Assembly (NCBI GenBank): GCA_012514185.1
Contig: JAAZAT010000061.1
Coordinates: 1 to 37,082, forward strand
From: Spirochaetales bacterium
GTDB taxonomy: Bacteria; Spirochaetota; Spirochaetia; Sphaerochaetales; Sphaerochaetaceae
Reading direction: 5' to 3'
DNA: 37,082 nt
Shown here: piece by piece, positions 1 through 8,282 of the stretch
Layout: every line of letters begins with the position of its first letter
How positions within the stretch are numbered: the stretch's first letter is position 1
Notes under the pieces: model-generated
What the model was told of the DNA's origin: nothing
Seen by the model: only the letters and a program-made list of their open reading frames with translations
The model's database searches: none
Made by a program: the position numbers and the translations under genes

Positions 1-95
1 AAAGTCCATCATAGGATGTCCAAGTCGTTTGGTCAAACAAATACCACAGGATACAGACAATTGAATTGCACCGAATACCATCGTATAGTAGCTCC

Positions 96-893
96 ATGAA
101 TATTCCATATACGTTGACGAACAAGGATATCCCGGCAGTCCTTGACTACATCGCCGAAGAGAAAGAGTTGAATCTCTTCATCGAAGGCGATATCGAGAAC
201 TACGGTCTCGAGGGAGACATCGTAACCATGTACGCCTTCGGTGATGCATGGGATTATCTGGTCCTGCGCTACTATGAGAACTATATGGTCACGACCAACA
301 AACCTGGTGGGGACTTGGCAGAACTTGCAGCATTCCTGAAACAGCAGAACATGCTTTGCTTGAGTGCAAAAGAAGATATTTTATTGGAAATCCAACAGTA
401 CTTCCCCCAGGCCAAGGTGCAGGGTACGTACCTGTGCAGACTCGATAAGGAACATTTCACATCCAAGGCTTTCTCGGATAAGGCAGTCGTTCGACTGACT
501 GCCGATGATTCCCAGGCCATTATCGACCTGTACAAGCAGATTGAGGAGTTTGCCAGACCCTATATTGAGCATGAAGAGGACAAACTGAAGCAGACACGCG
601 AGCTTTTGGAAAGTGGTGGTCTGGGATTCGGTATCTTCGATGGGGCAAAGCTTGTGTGCATGGCCAACATCACAGCCAAAACGAAAAGCGGTGCGATGAT
701 CATCGGGGTGGCCACCCATCCATCCTATCGCAATCGCGGATATGCATCCCTCTTGATGAGCACCCTGTGTTCCCAGTGTTTCTCCGACGGCTTGAGTTTC
801 CTCTGCCTGTTCTACGACAATCCCCTGGCAGGGGCCATCTATCACCGGCTGGGTTTTGAGACCATCGGAAGGTGGGGAATGATGAGATTTTAA
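96..893 (+). CDS. GNAT family N-acetyltransferase
   Basis: A 265-residue protein whose C-terminal half is a GNAT fold. The acetyl-CoA-binding motif A is visible as VATHPSYRNRGYAS (R-x-R-G-Y-A pyrophosphate loop), followed by the late GNAT signature of an aliphatic strand, YDNPLAGAIYHRLGF and a final beta strand. The N-terminal ~120 residues are less conserved and probably form a substrate-specific or degenerate second GNAT-like domain, as in two-domain GNATs of the COG3393 type. The frame is open back to a TTG at 66, but the first ATG at 96 is preferred; neither has a clear ribosome binding site. Transferred group and acceptor cannot be told from sequence. It converges on the transaldolase-like gene with a 7-base gap, so it is not in an operon with it. 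Confidence 0.8.
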   Translation: MNIPYTLTNKDIPAVLDYIAEEKELNLFIEGDIENYGLEGDIVTMYAFGDAWDYLVLRYYENYMVTTNKPGGDLAELAAFLKQQNMLCLSAKEDILLEIQQYFPQAKVQGTYLCRLDKEHFTSKAFSDKAVVRLTADDSQAIIDLYKQIEEFARPYIEHEEDKLKQTRELLESGGLGFGIFDGAKLVCMANITAKTKSGAMIIGVATHPSYRNRGYASLLMSTLCSQCFSDGLSFLCLFYDNPLAGAIYHRLGFETIGRWGMMRF

Positions 894-900
894 GTCAGGG

Positions 901-1578
901 TCAGAGATCAAGCAACGTCTTGTTCCCGTATGCTTTCTTCCAATCATCGGCAAAATCCTGCACTGCCTTCTGGATCGACGGCATGGCAAGGCCGGTTGAG
1001 AGCAACTGGGGCTTCACGGTACAGCATCCCGCTCCGTTTGCGTAGGCGTTGGTAACCTCGGTCACATTGCGAAAACTCGCAGCCAGTACCTGCGTAGAGC
1101 TGGTATTGGTCCAAAGCAGTCCCGCCAGCTCCTTGATGACCCTGGCCGCATCGATGTCGAGGTTGAGCATGCGACCATAAAAAACGGCGACATACCGAGC
1201 ACCGCTGAGCATCGCGAGAATGCCCTGCATGGTTGAAAAAACCGTGGTGGCAGTGATATTCAAACCCTCTTTGGACAGCTCCTTGATGACCGAAAGGCCG
1301 ACCTCTGTCACCGGGACGGCAATGAAGGTTCGCTCTCCCAACTGTGAAACCACGTGGTGAGCTTCCTCCAGCATCGTCTGGTGGTCGGTGGCCATCAGTT
1401 GTACATGCAAGTCTCGTTCTTCTCCGATCAGAGCACGGAGAGCTTTCAAATGCGACATAACATGCGTTTGGGCCAAGCGCGAGAGCATCGTCGGATTGGT
1501 GGTGACTCCCTTTATCGGGTAGCATTGCAGCGCATGTTCCACTTCTGCAAGATCAGCAGTATCAAGCAATAAATCCAT
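901..1578 (-). CDS. Transaldolase/fructose-6-phosphate aldolase-like protein lacking the Schiff-base lysine
   Basis: At 225 residues it matches the length of the small transaldolase family (FSA/TalC, (beta/alpha)8 barrel). Family landmarks are present: LLLDTAD with Asp6, GVTTNPT with Asn28, the VPVTEVGL strand, and LAASFRN late in the barrel. In E. coli FSA the catalytic Lys85 lies in VKVPVT; here the same strand reads FIAVPVT, so Ala87 stands where the Schiff-base lysine should be. The codon is GCC, so no single-base change restores lysine. The rest of the barrel is intact, so this is not a decayed gene. Normal aldol chemistry through an imine seems impossible; the protein may bind a sugar phosphate without cleaving it or use different chemistry. 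The start has an AGAGG site 8 bases upstream. It is divergent from an AraC gene only 21 bases away. Confidence 0.8.
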   Translation of the reverse strand: MDLLLDTADLAEVEHALQCYPIKGVTTNPTMLSRLAQTHVMSHLKALRALIGEERDLHVQLMATDHQTMLEEAHHVVSQLGERTFIAVPVTEVGLSVIKELSKEGLNITATTVFSTMQGILAMLSGARYVAVFYGRMLNLDIDAARVIKELAGLLWTNTSSTQVLAASFRNVTEVTNAYANGAGCCTVKPQLLSTGLAMPSIQKAVQDFADDWKKAYGNKTLLDL

Positions 1579-1599
1579 GGCAATACCTCTGTAAGCAGT

Positions 1600-2541
1600 G
1601 TGTCATACAATACAAAACTGAACAACTCCCTGCTATCGGTTCTTGACAAACAGATGGGTATGGACAACCATTTCGGCATGAGCGAGACCATACTTACCGA
1701 AAATTCATTCTTCTACGAGCCTACGATGCAGCTGAAAGTGATCAAGCGCGATCCCGAGCTGCCCTACCGGCTCCACAGTCATGAATTTCATGAGTTGGTC
1801 GTAGTCATCAGCGGCAGGGGCATCAACTTCACAGCCACCGAGCAGATGCCGCTGCGTGAAGGCTCCGTATTCTTCATCCCCCCCGGAGTCGAACACGGGT
1901 ACAAAGATGTTGAAAACCTTGTCCTGTACAATATTCTCTATGGGCGGAACCTCATCTCCCGACACGCCCTGGACCTCACGGAGCTACCCGGATTTTGTTC
2001 CCTATTCCTGCAATCGGAACGCATCGAAGGACTCACCCTCTCTCCCTCCCAGATTGCAGAGCTCATACCCTTGGTCCAGCTCATGGAGAAGGAAGCCGAC
2101 GACCAAAGCTATGGCTCAGGCTCGAGAACGCTCGCCTATGCCTACCTCATCGAGTTGCTTGTGCAACTATCGCGCATTTACGACCAAACCCCACGAGAGA
2201 CCAATCAAACCGCCCGCAGGCTTTGGGAAGTGATCTCCTTCATGGACGGAAACCTCGACAAGGCCCTGACAACCGAGGACCTTGTCACCATTGCAAACAT
2301 GAGCACCAGTACGCTCAACCGCTGTTTCAAGCAGAGCACCGGCCTCTCTCCGATTGAGTTTCACATCCACAAGCGCATCGCCTACGCATGCTCGCTCATC
2401 CAGGAACGAGGATTGTCCATGGGACAGGTCAGTGAGGCATGCGGGTTCAACGACCCGAATTACTTCTCGCGCCAGTTCCGCAAGGTCATGGGGATGAGCC
2501 CCAAGCAGTATCAACGCATCTTCACCAGTCGCTTTACTTAA
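1600..2541 (+). CDS. AraC family transcriptional regulator (RhaS/RhaR-like)
   Basis: A cupin-type sensor domain comes first (YRLHSHEFHELVVVISGRG, then FFIPPGVEHGYK), followed by a C-terminal double helix-turn-helix of about 100 residues ending FRKVMGMSPKQYQRI. The layout and spacing resemble the rhamnose regulators RhaS/RhaR, so a sugar ligand is likely, but the ligand cannot be assigned. The longest frame begins with GTG at 1600, which leaves only 21 bases to the divergent transaldolase-like gene and has no ribosome binding site. ATG codons at 1654 and 1678 would still leave the whole cupin intact and give room for promoters, so the true start is uncertain. Its last 8 bases overlap the end of the convergent sulP-family gene. 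Confidence 0.85.
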   Translation: MSYNTKLNNSLLSVLDKQMGMDNHFGMSETILTENSFFYEPTMQLKVIKRDPELPYRLHSHEFHELVVVISGRGINFTATEQMPLREGSVFFIPPGVEHGYKDVENLVLYNILYGRNLISRHALDLTELPGFCSLFLQSERIEGLTLSPSQIAELIPLVQLMEKEADDQSYGSGSRTLAYAYLIELLVQLSRIYDQTPRETNQTARRLWEVISFMDGNLDKALTTEDLVTIANMSTSTLNRCFKQSTGLSPIEFHIHKRIAYACSLIQERGLSMGQVSEACGFNDPNYFSRQFRKVMGMSPKQYQRIFTSRFT

Positions 2542-4177
2542 GTGACTCCAAGGCTGTAACAGCCGACGAGAAGAACTTGTCCTTACCCACAAACTCATAG
2601 AAATCGAGGCGCCTCATCAGCGATTGCACCGACGGCTGCAGCCCGCAAAACAGAATATCAACCGAGTGTTTCCTGCACAGCTGAACAATCTCGGCAAACT
2701 CATTGATGGAGCTGTGATCGATGGTGGGCACACCGCGAAGGCTGAAGATGATGCGGCCGACCCCTTCGGCAACAAGATTCTCCACAACCTGGGTCAGTTG
2801 GTCCTGGCTGCCGAAGAACAGTGAACCATCAACATACACAACCGTCGTATCAACATCCTTGGGCTTCAGGTCGGAGGTTACTGGATCGATTTCAATGGAG
2901 ATGTGATGACTGTGAACGATGAACATGATCATGGAGAACGCAATGCCTGCGAAGATTGCCGTTGTCAAATCAAAGAGAACCGTAGCACCCATGGTTATGA
3001 GAAATTGAAAGATTGAAGTCTTGATGCGTTTGGAGAAAATCTGGCGGATGGCAAACCATTCATTCATCCTCCAAGCGGTGACCATCAGCACACCGGCAAG
3101 GGCGGCCAGAGGTATCCTGCTCATGTAGGGCCCAAGGATATACATGGAAGCCAGCAAGCCTATGGCATGTACAATACTGGTGAGCCTCGTCTGCTGTCCG
3201 CTTCGAATCGCCACCGATGTGCGGGCAATGGCGGCGGTAGCAGGGATGCCTCCGAAGAAAGGAATGATGATATTGCCGATTCCCTGGGCATAGAGCTCCC
3301 TGGTGGCATTGAACTTCTCCCCTTTCATTTTTCCTGCATAGGTTCCACAGAGCAGACTTTCAACCATACCTAGTGCAGCCAGGGATATGGCCGGTGAAAT
3401 AACCTGGGGAAACAGATGCCAGGGAATTGAGAACGCATGGAGGCGGTCAGGGGAAACCAGTGAACGGGGGATTGCACCGACCTCTGCAACATCCAGGTTC
3501 AGCACCATTTGAGCGGCCAGGCAGATGATGAGTCCTACCAGGCTTGCATGGAGCTTTGCATTCCACGCTTTCGGCCAGAAAATCATGAAAAGCACAACAA
3601 AGAGGCCGTAGGCAAGCGTGGGAATATCCACGGGAAATCCCAACTGCCCATAGGAGAGAAGCTTCATCAAAATATTGCTGCCTGCACTTGTCGTGCCGAA
3701 GAAATTATCAATCTGCCCGAAGGCGATGATGATTGCAATGCCGCTTGTAAATCCGGTGGTCACCGGACTTGGGATATACGAAACCAACGCCCCAACCCGA
3801 AGCAAGCCGGCAAGCAGCCGAACGATACCGCTGAGGAACCCCGCAAACAACATTCCCTCGATCCCATAGTTTGCAGACAAGGCGATCAGGATCGTCGCCA
3901 TCGTTCCGGTAGGCCCGGAAATCTGGTACGATGCCCCGCCAAGGGACGCAATGATGAGACCCGCCAGAATTGCGGTGATCAAACCGCTTCCCGCGCTTTG
4001 CCCGGAACTGACAGCAAAAGCCAAGGCCAAAGGCAGAGCGACTGCAGCAACCGTCAGTCCCGCCAAGATATCCTTGGAAAATTTGGTCGCAGAATAATCG
4101 GAGAACTCTCGCGATAAATCCTTGAAAAATGAGAACTTGTTCAGCCAACCACCTTCACGCACCCCACCCACCCCCAT
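2534..4177 (-). CDS. SulP family anion transporter with STAS domain
   Basis: A 547-residue polytopic membrane protein. The SulP core shows ILAGLTVAAVALPLALAFAV as the first membrane helix, then SGPTGTMATILIAL and FTSGIAIIIAFGQI, with about 11-14 hydrophobic segments through residue 430. A C-terminal STAS domain (about 440-540) contains GVPTIDHSSINEF, matching the conserved loop before helix 2 of STAS domains. Bacterial SulP proteins import sulfate, bicarbonate or dicarboxylates; the substrate is not readable here. The first ATG at 4177 overlaps a good promoter -10 hexamer (TATATG, 4175-4180), so translation probably begins a few codons later, for example at GTG 4162. The gene is monocistronic and convergent with the AraC gene. 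Confidence 0.9.
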   Translation of the reverse strand: MGVGGVREGGWLNKFSFFKDLSREFSDYSATKFSKDILAGLTVAAVALPLALAFAVSSGQSAGSGLITAILAGLIIASLGGASYQISGPTGTMATILIALSANYGIEGMLFAGFLSGIVRLLAGLLRVGALVSYIPSPVTTGFTSGIAIIIAFGQIDNFFGTTSAGSNILMKLLSYGQLGFPVDIPTLAYGLFVVLFMIFWPKAWNAKLHASLVGLIICLAAQMVLNLDVAEVGAIPRSLVSPDRLHAFSIPWHLFPQVISPAISLAALGMVESLLCGTYAGKMKGEKFNATRELYAQGIGNIIIPFFGGIPATAAIARTSVAIRSGQQTRLTSIVHAIGLLASMYILGPYMSRIPLAALAGVLMVTAWRMNEWFAIRQIFSKRIKTSIFQFLITMGATVLFDLTTAIFAGIAFSMIMFIVHSHHISIEIDPVTSDLKPKDVDTTVVYVDGSLFFGSQDQLTQVVENLVAEGVGRIIFSLRGVPTIDHSSINEFAEIVQLCRKHSVDILFCGLQPSVQSLMRRLDFYEFVGKDKFFSSAVTALESLK

Positions 4178-4202
4178 ATACGATTGTATGATTATGAGTC
4201 AA
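4175..4202 (-). promoter_or_regulatory. Predicted sigma-70 promoter of the SulP gene
   Basis: On the minus strand, TTGACT (4197-4202) and TATATG (4175-4180) are separated by 16 bases. The -10 covers the first possible ATG of the SulP frame, which suggests the true start is downstream and the leader is very short. Confidence 0.5.
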
Positions 4203-4251
4203 GCATAGAACTTTCGCTTCACAAGCTCAAGGGACTGAAAGTGCTGCTTTC

Positions 4252-4623
4252 TTACTTCTTGGGCACAATCTCCAACCAGTAGCCGTCAGGGTCGACGATG
4301 AAATAGATACCCATGTTGACATTCTCATAACAGATGCACCCCATCTCTCGATGCTTGGCGCGGGCGGCCTCCATGTCATCAACCTCGAACGCCAGGTGGA
4401 ACTCATTGTCCCCCAGATTGTAGGTGCCTTTCTCCCAGTTGCGCAGCCAGGTAAGCTCCAGCTGATGCTTCGACTGCCCGTCACCAAGGAAAACGAGAAT
4501 GAAGGAGTTGTCGGTGGCGACTTTGCGTCGGACCTCGACCAAGCCCAGCGCCTCCTTGTAGAAAGCAAGAGACTTTTCCAAATCAGTGACATTGAAATTA
4601 TTATGGGCGAACGTGAATTTCAT
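4252..4623 (-). CDS. Glyoxalase I-like VOC family protein
   Basis: A 123-residue vicinal-oxygen-chelate protein with two beta-alpha-beta-beta-beta modules. The four metal ligands expected for GloA-type enzymes can be matched: His in FAHNNFNV, Glu in HQLELTW, His in EFHLAFEV and Glu in YWLEIVP. DLEKSLAFYKEALGL is the usual first helix. The likely activity is isomerisation of a hemithioacetal of methylglyoxal, or related VOC chemistry on a hydroxy-keto substrate. The start is the ATG at 4623, with GGAGGA 5-6 bases upstream. This ATG overlaps the stop of the upstream metallo-hydrolase gene (ATGA), so the two are translationally coupled and may act together. Confidence 0.85.
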   Translation of the reverse strand: MKFTFAHNNFNVTDLEKSLAFYKEALGLVEVRRKVATDNSFILVFLGDGQSKHQLELTWLRNWEKGTYNLGDNEFHLAFEVDDMEAARAKHREMGCICYENVNMGIYFIVDPDGYWLEIVPKK

Positions 4624-5303
4624 AGATTCCTCCAAGTTTGTATTTCATTTGTGAGTTGCAGGACCTCGACATCCTCATCCTTCAACTCGGCTTTCAGCTT
4701 TTCACACACCGAGCTATCCTTCCAAAAGTGCATGGGGATCAGGGTTTTTACCTTCACCCGAGCCACGAGGTCCTTCGCACCCAAGCTGTAGAAAGGTCCA
4801 AGCCGTGGGTCCACGGGAACAAAGGCAAGGTCGAGCTTTGCGGGGAGCAACCTGAGTTCGGCATGGTAATCACGCTTCATCTGCAGGTTGTAAGCCTCGC
4901 TCTCGCCCTCCCAATGCCAATGGTTGAGGTCCCCGGCATAGTAGATGGTCCTACCCTCAGCCTGTATGACAAAAGCAACACCCTCGTCGGTAGACTTCAA
5001 GGTCCTGACCGCCACATCGTGGATGCTGATCTCCTCATAGGGGCCCATCCAGCGGACCTGCACGTCCTGCGGTACGAGATGGGTGGCGATATCGGAAGAG
5101 AGAATGAACACAGCATCCCGCTTCTGAGCGGCAAGCGAGAAAATCGCCTTGTTGAAGTGGTCCCCATGCCGGTGGCTGGCGAACACCAACAGGTTCTTTT
5201 TTCGCTCAGGAAGCTCCAGAGGGCCTCCGGTGTAATCGAAAAGAAGCAATGCATGCTCTGTCTCAAGCAAAAACGTGCTATGACCCAAGTATGTGCAATT
5301 CAT
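4620..5303 (-). CDS. MBL-fold metallo-hydrolase
   Basis: A 227-residue metallo-beta-lactamase-fold protein. The zinc motif HxHxDH appears as SHRHGDHF; an Asp in YYAGDLNHWHW and a His in LIPMHFW complete the expected ligand set. It belongs to the broad COG2220-like group, which includes L-ascorbate-6-phosphate lactonase relatives, so a lactone or phosphoester substrate is possible but not established. The frame runs back to a TTG at 5324, but ATG 5303 (MNCTYLGHSTFLLET) puts the first beta strand at the N terminus as usual. It overlaps the glyoxalase-like gene by ATGA. Pairing with a GloA-like protein recalls the glyoxalase I/II pair, but this is not a GloB by length, so that reading is only suggestive. 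Confidence 0.85.
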   Translation of the reverse strand: MNCTYLGHSTFLLETEHALLLFDYTGGPLELPERKKNLLVFASHRHGDHFNKAIFSLAAQKRDAVFILSSDIATHLVPQDVQVRWMGPYEEISIHDVAVRTLKSTDEGVAFVIQAEGRTIYYAGDLNHWHWEGESEAYNLQMKRDYHAELRLLPAKLDLAFVPVDPRLGPFYSLGAKDLVARVKVKTLIPMHFWKDSSVCEKLKAELKDEDVEVLQLTNEIQTWRNL

Positions 5304-5380
5304 ACTACAACCATGGACGAACAAAAGGTTGCTGTCAAGTAAGTGCTCCTATGCTATAGTGGGCAAGCAGGAGGAAGCAG

Positions 5381-6157
5381 ATGCACATAGAAATTCTGGA
5401 CAAGGATTGCAAGGTGATGGGAAGGAGCGTTGAAAGCGGATATGGATGCGCCCTGGTGCACCAAACAGCCTACAACGAGGGAGATCATATCATCATCCAT
5501 GTCCCCCAGAGCGGCCTCTACCAGCTCCAACTCGACGAATCGTTGGGCAGCCATATCGTCTATCTCAAGGAAGAAGCCCGCTATGCCATCCCGACCCGGC
5601 CTGCACAGCGCACCTGCTATCCACCCCAGGCTTTCCTGGGCAGTCTTCATCTGCTCACCCTTTCCAAGGCAGGGCGACTTGGTCGAAGAAACCTTGCCCT
5701 CAACCCGTATGACCACCATCACACCCAAGGAATATTCCCCCATGCAACAGCCAATGTGGAGACCCGCGGGGAGATGGTCTTTGCAGCACGCAATGCAATC
5801 GACGGGAACTTCACCAACCACAGCCATGGCGGGTATCCCTTCGAAAGCTGGGGAATAAACCGCGACCCGAAGGCCGAGCTCACAGTCGACTTCGGCAGGC
5901 CGATTCTCGTTGATGAGATCAGGTTGACCATCCGCGCCGACTGGCCGCATGACAGCTGGTGGACCGAAGCCTCTTTGACCGACAACGAAGGCCGGACGCA
6001 TGTCTTTCAGCTCCAGAAGGATCCCCTTCCCCAATGCTTTCCGATCGAGGCGACGGTGGTGAGCAGCCTTACCCTCCACGACCTGAAGAAGGAAGCGGGC
6101 GACCCCTCCCCCTTCCCCGCCCTCACCCAACTTGAAGCCTGGGGTGTCGAGGTCTAG
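5381..6157 (+). CDS. Discoidin-like carbohydrate-binding protein, cytoplasmic
   Basis: A 258-residue protein with no signal peptide or membrane segment. Residues 1-80 form a small beta-rich region. From about residue 100 there is a galactose-binding-like (F5/8 type C, discoidin) jelly roll: RNLALNPYDHH, a NAIDGNFTN segment, then WGINRDPKAELTVDFGRP and VDEIRLTIRADWPHDSWW. The line 'ELTVDFGRPILVDEIRL' is the typical discoidin core strand pair. No catalytic domain is attached, so it is probably a stand-alone sugar-binding module or a subunit acting on imported glycans. The start has a GGAGGAAG site 5 bases upstream. The last four bases overlap the end of the convergent GH38-like gene. Confidence 0.65.
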   Translation: MHIEILDKDCKVMGRSVESGYGCALVHQTAYNEGDHIIIHVPQSGLYQLQLDESLGSHIVYLKEEARYAIPTRPAQRTCYPPQAFLGSLHLLTLSKAGRLGRRNLALNPYDHHHTQGIFPHATANVETRGEMVFAARNAIDGNFTNHSHGGYPFESWGINRDPKAELTVDFGRPILVDEIRLTIRADWPHDSWWTEASLTDNEGRTHVFQLQKDPLPQCFPIEATVVSSLTLHDLKKEAGDPSPFPALTQLEAWGVEV

Positions 6158-8214
6158 GTAAAGCGAAGGGTGCTCTGACCGTCCTCCTCATACCAAAGCG
6201 GGAAATTGGTGTTCCAGATGTTGTTGTACAGGTTGAAATGAAACACTCCATCGTCTTGGGGCAGTTCATCATCGAAGCAGAGCAGCTTCCTTCGGCTGAG
6301 TGAAACCAAGGGGGAATCGAGGTTCTCAACAAGCAGGCTCCTCCCCTTGTTTTCATATACCAGACCTTCGACAGCGTGTATCGACCGGGCTCCTTTGGAG
6401 ACAGTCGAATCCAGAGGCAACTTGTGAGCGAGCTTGAGCATGCGCCATGCTCCTCCCGCCTCGGTCTGCAACCCCAGCGAAAACCACAGGGCCTCAGGCA
6501 GGCGGGTCGCCTCCTTCCTGCTCCAGGCAAGCGTCATCTCAAGAAGTTTTCCCTCCTTGCTGAATCGATACACAATCTCTATGCTTCTCGGTGCCCCCCT
6601 CGGGCTCTCCTCATCAGCCTCAAGCGAGGCACAAAGCTCAATGGTTGCCCGACCATCCAATCGAACCAGGTTTTTCAGCCTTCCCTTACAGAGCCGGTGC
6701 TCGACCTTCGGCACTACAGCCTCCATGCCCGGTTTGCCATAGTCTGCAAGGATCCAATCCCTGCCTGCATCAAAGTTGCGGTTGTACTGGTGGTGGAAGG
6801 CATCATAATCGTCGGCACTGAAGCTCTCATACCGATATACCCCGATCCCCTCCCCCTTGACCGATTCAGTCCCCTCTGCAGAACGCAGCGAAGCAATACT
6901 GCCGTCATCGGCGATGACAACCTGGGACGAGCCGATTACGATAGGTGTATTCGATGAGAGCCGCTTTGCTGCTGGGTTCGTGCACATACTGCCGATGTCC
7001 AAGGGTTTCAGGACATCGCTTGCCTCAATCTGCAGAGTGCGAGGAAGCGCAGCGACCGCTTCATCCAGATACGACCTCTGTTCCTGATGACTTGAGGTAA
7101 AGCCTGAATATCGCCGGGTGCTTCGCCTTTGGTCCGCTTCCCCAAAAATATGGGCATACTCTTTTTGGGCGAATGCTTCGATGAATTGGTAGGCCGGGGG
7201 AACTGCAGAAGCAGCTATTACATCAAGCTCCCTTGCCCGGTGGAAATCTTCGATCGAATAATTTGTATAATCACCCAGGTACTTTTTGAAATCCATGCCC
7301 CACGTATGTTCGCATATCATCAAGAGACGGTCCATGAACCCGTCATTGTGCACTACCTCGGCCTTGTTCGCGGCCCAAGCAAGCAGACGTTTCAAACACC
7401 TGACTTTGTACGGGTCGCTGCCGATGCCATGTATCCAGGTATCCCCGATCTCGGCTGTTACGACAGGGAGCGTATGCTTGAACGGAAGGATTGCACGGGC
7501 ATACGAAGAGAGATCGCTTGCCTGAATCGTTGCCCCAGGATATTTTTGTCTCAATTTTTCAAAGACGGCGTACACCTCCTGGACATCAGGCGGCCCTGCG
7601 TTGTCGGCACTGTTCTCGATGACCAGTACATCCTGCAGTTCCCCGATCGGCTCAGAAGAGCCGTACGAGGCATCGTACTGAACCATCACCTCCTCTCCCG
7701 TAGGAGCCTTCCACACAAAAAGAGGAGGGACATCGGGCAGAGGAGAGCCTCCGTTGACTCCGATGTGCAGGAACTGCACCCCGGCTTTGGCAAGGTAGGG
7801 AACCAAGGCAAGGGTGTGGCCGGGGACATCGGTCATTTTTGCAGCAATTGTTGCATGTCCGAACCGGGCGTCGAGGTTCTTTGACAAGGAGAGTGCATAC
7901 TCAGCCAAACTGCTGTTCATCAATTCCGTATGGGTGGTGAACGGCAGGGCGTGCCAGGTGATGTCACCCTCCTCAATCGCTTCTATGAACAGCGCCCGAT
8001 CGTGCTCCTTTGCATGCTCAAGGTAGTTCTTGACCAGCCAACTGCCGGTTGTCCAGACCAGGCGCTCATTTGCTTGAGCATCACGCAGCTGCTTTGCCAC
8101 CCTGATCGCCTGGGGGATGAACTGCTTGTGATACCGTTCGATGGTTCTCGCAGCCAAATCAGTAAAACCAATATCCAAATGGGTCTTGAAAACCACGTGC
8201 ACGGTTTTGATCAT
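6154..8214 (-). CDS. DUF5054 / GH38-like protein, putative glycosidase
   Basis: A 686-residue cytoplasmic protein of the DUF5054 type, distantly related to GH38 alpha-mannosidases. It opens with VHVVFKTHLDIGFTDLA, where His-x-Asp replaces the HxHxD metal motif start of GH38. The segment KMTDVPGHTLALVPYLAKAG aligns with the GH38 nucleophile strand, so the Asp in TDVPGH is the candidate nucleophile. Another motif, CEHTWGMDFKKYLGD, may supply a metal ligand. The C-terminal 330 residues are beta-rich like GH38 C-terminal domains. ATG 8214 is chosen because AAGGAGA lies 10 bases upstream; the longer frame from 8241 would consume that site. It is divergent from an AraC gene that probably controls it. 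The substrate is unknown. Confidence 0.75.
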   Translation of the reverse strand: MIKTVHVVFKTHLDIGFTDLAARTIERYHKQFIPQAIRVAKQLRDAQANERLVWTTGSWLVKNYLEHAKEHDRALFIEAIEEGDITWHALPFTTHTELMNSSLAEYALSLSKNLDARFGHATIAAKMTDVPGHTLALVPYLAKAGVQFLHIGVNGGSPLPDVPPLFVWKAPTGEEVMVQYDASYGSSEPIGELQDVLVIENSADNAGPPDVQEVYAVFEKLRQKYPGATIQASDLSSYARAILPFKHTLPVVTAEIGDTWIHGIGSDPYKVRCLKRLLAWAANKAEVVHNDGFMDRLLMICEHTWGMDFKKYLGDYTNYSIEDFHRARELDVIAASAVPPAYQFIEAFAQKEYAHIFGEADQRRSTRRYSGFTSSHQEQRSYLDEAVAALPRTLQIEASDVLKPLDIGSMCTNPAAKRLSSNTPIVIGSSQVVIADDGSIASLRSAEGTESVKGEGIGVYRYESFSADDYDAFHHQYNRNFDAGRDWILADYGKPGMEAVVPKVEHRLCKGRLKNLVRLDGRATIELCASLEADEESPRGAPRSIEIVYRFSKEGKLLEMTLAWSRKEATRLPEALWFSLGLQTEAGGAWRMLKLAHKLPLDSTVSKGARSIHAVEGLVYENKGRSLLVENLDSPLVSLSRRKLLCFDDELPQDDGVFHFNLYNNIWNTNFPLWYEEDGQSTLRFT

Positions 8215-8235
8215 ACTCAGATTCTCTCCTTGTGC

Positions 8236-8264
8236 TTGCATGAAGGCCCCAACAAATGCATACT
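8236..8264 (+). promoter_or_regulatory. Possible promoter of the AraC gene at 8283
   Basis: TTGCAT (8236-8241) and CATACT (8259-8264) are separated by 17 bases, in the short divergent region between the DUF5054 and AraC genes. The implied leader is only about a dozen bases, which weakens the call. Confidence 0.3.
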
Positions 8265-8282
8265 GCCTAGAGAGGATTTACC

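Noticed and set aside
4204-4251. Terminator after the glyoxalase-like gene
   Set aside because: Only weak 5-bp stems (GAAAG/CTTTC) with no GC core or T-run can be drawn.
5354-6130. A 258-codon minus-strand frame opposite the discoidin-like gene
   Set aside because: The plus-strand frame has a good ribosome site and discoidin strands; the reverse frame has neither.
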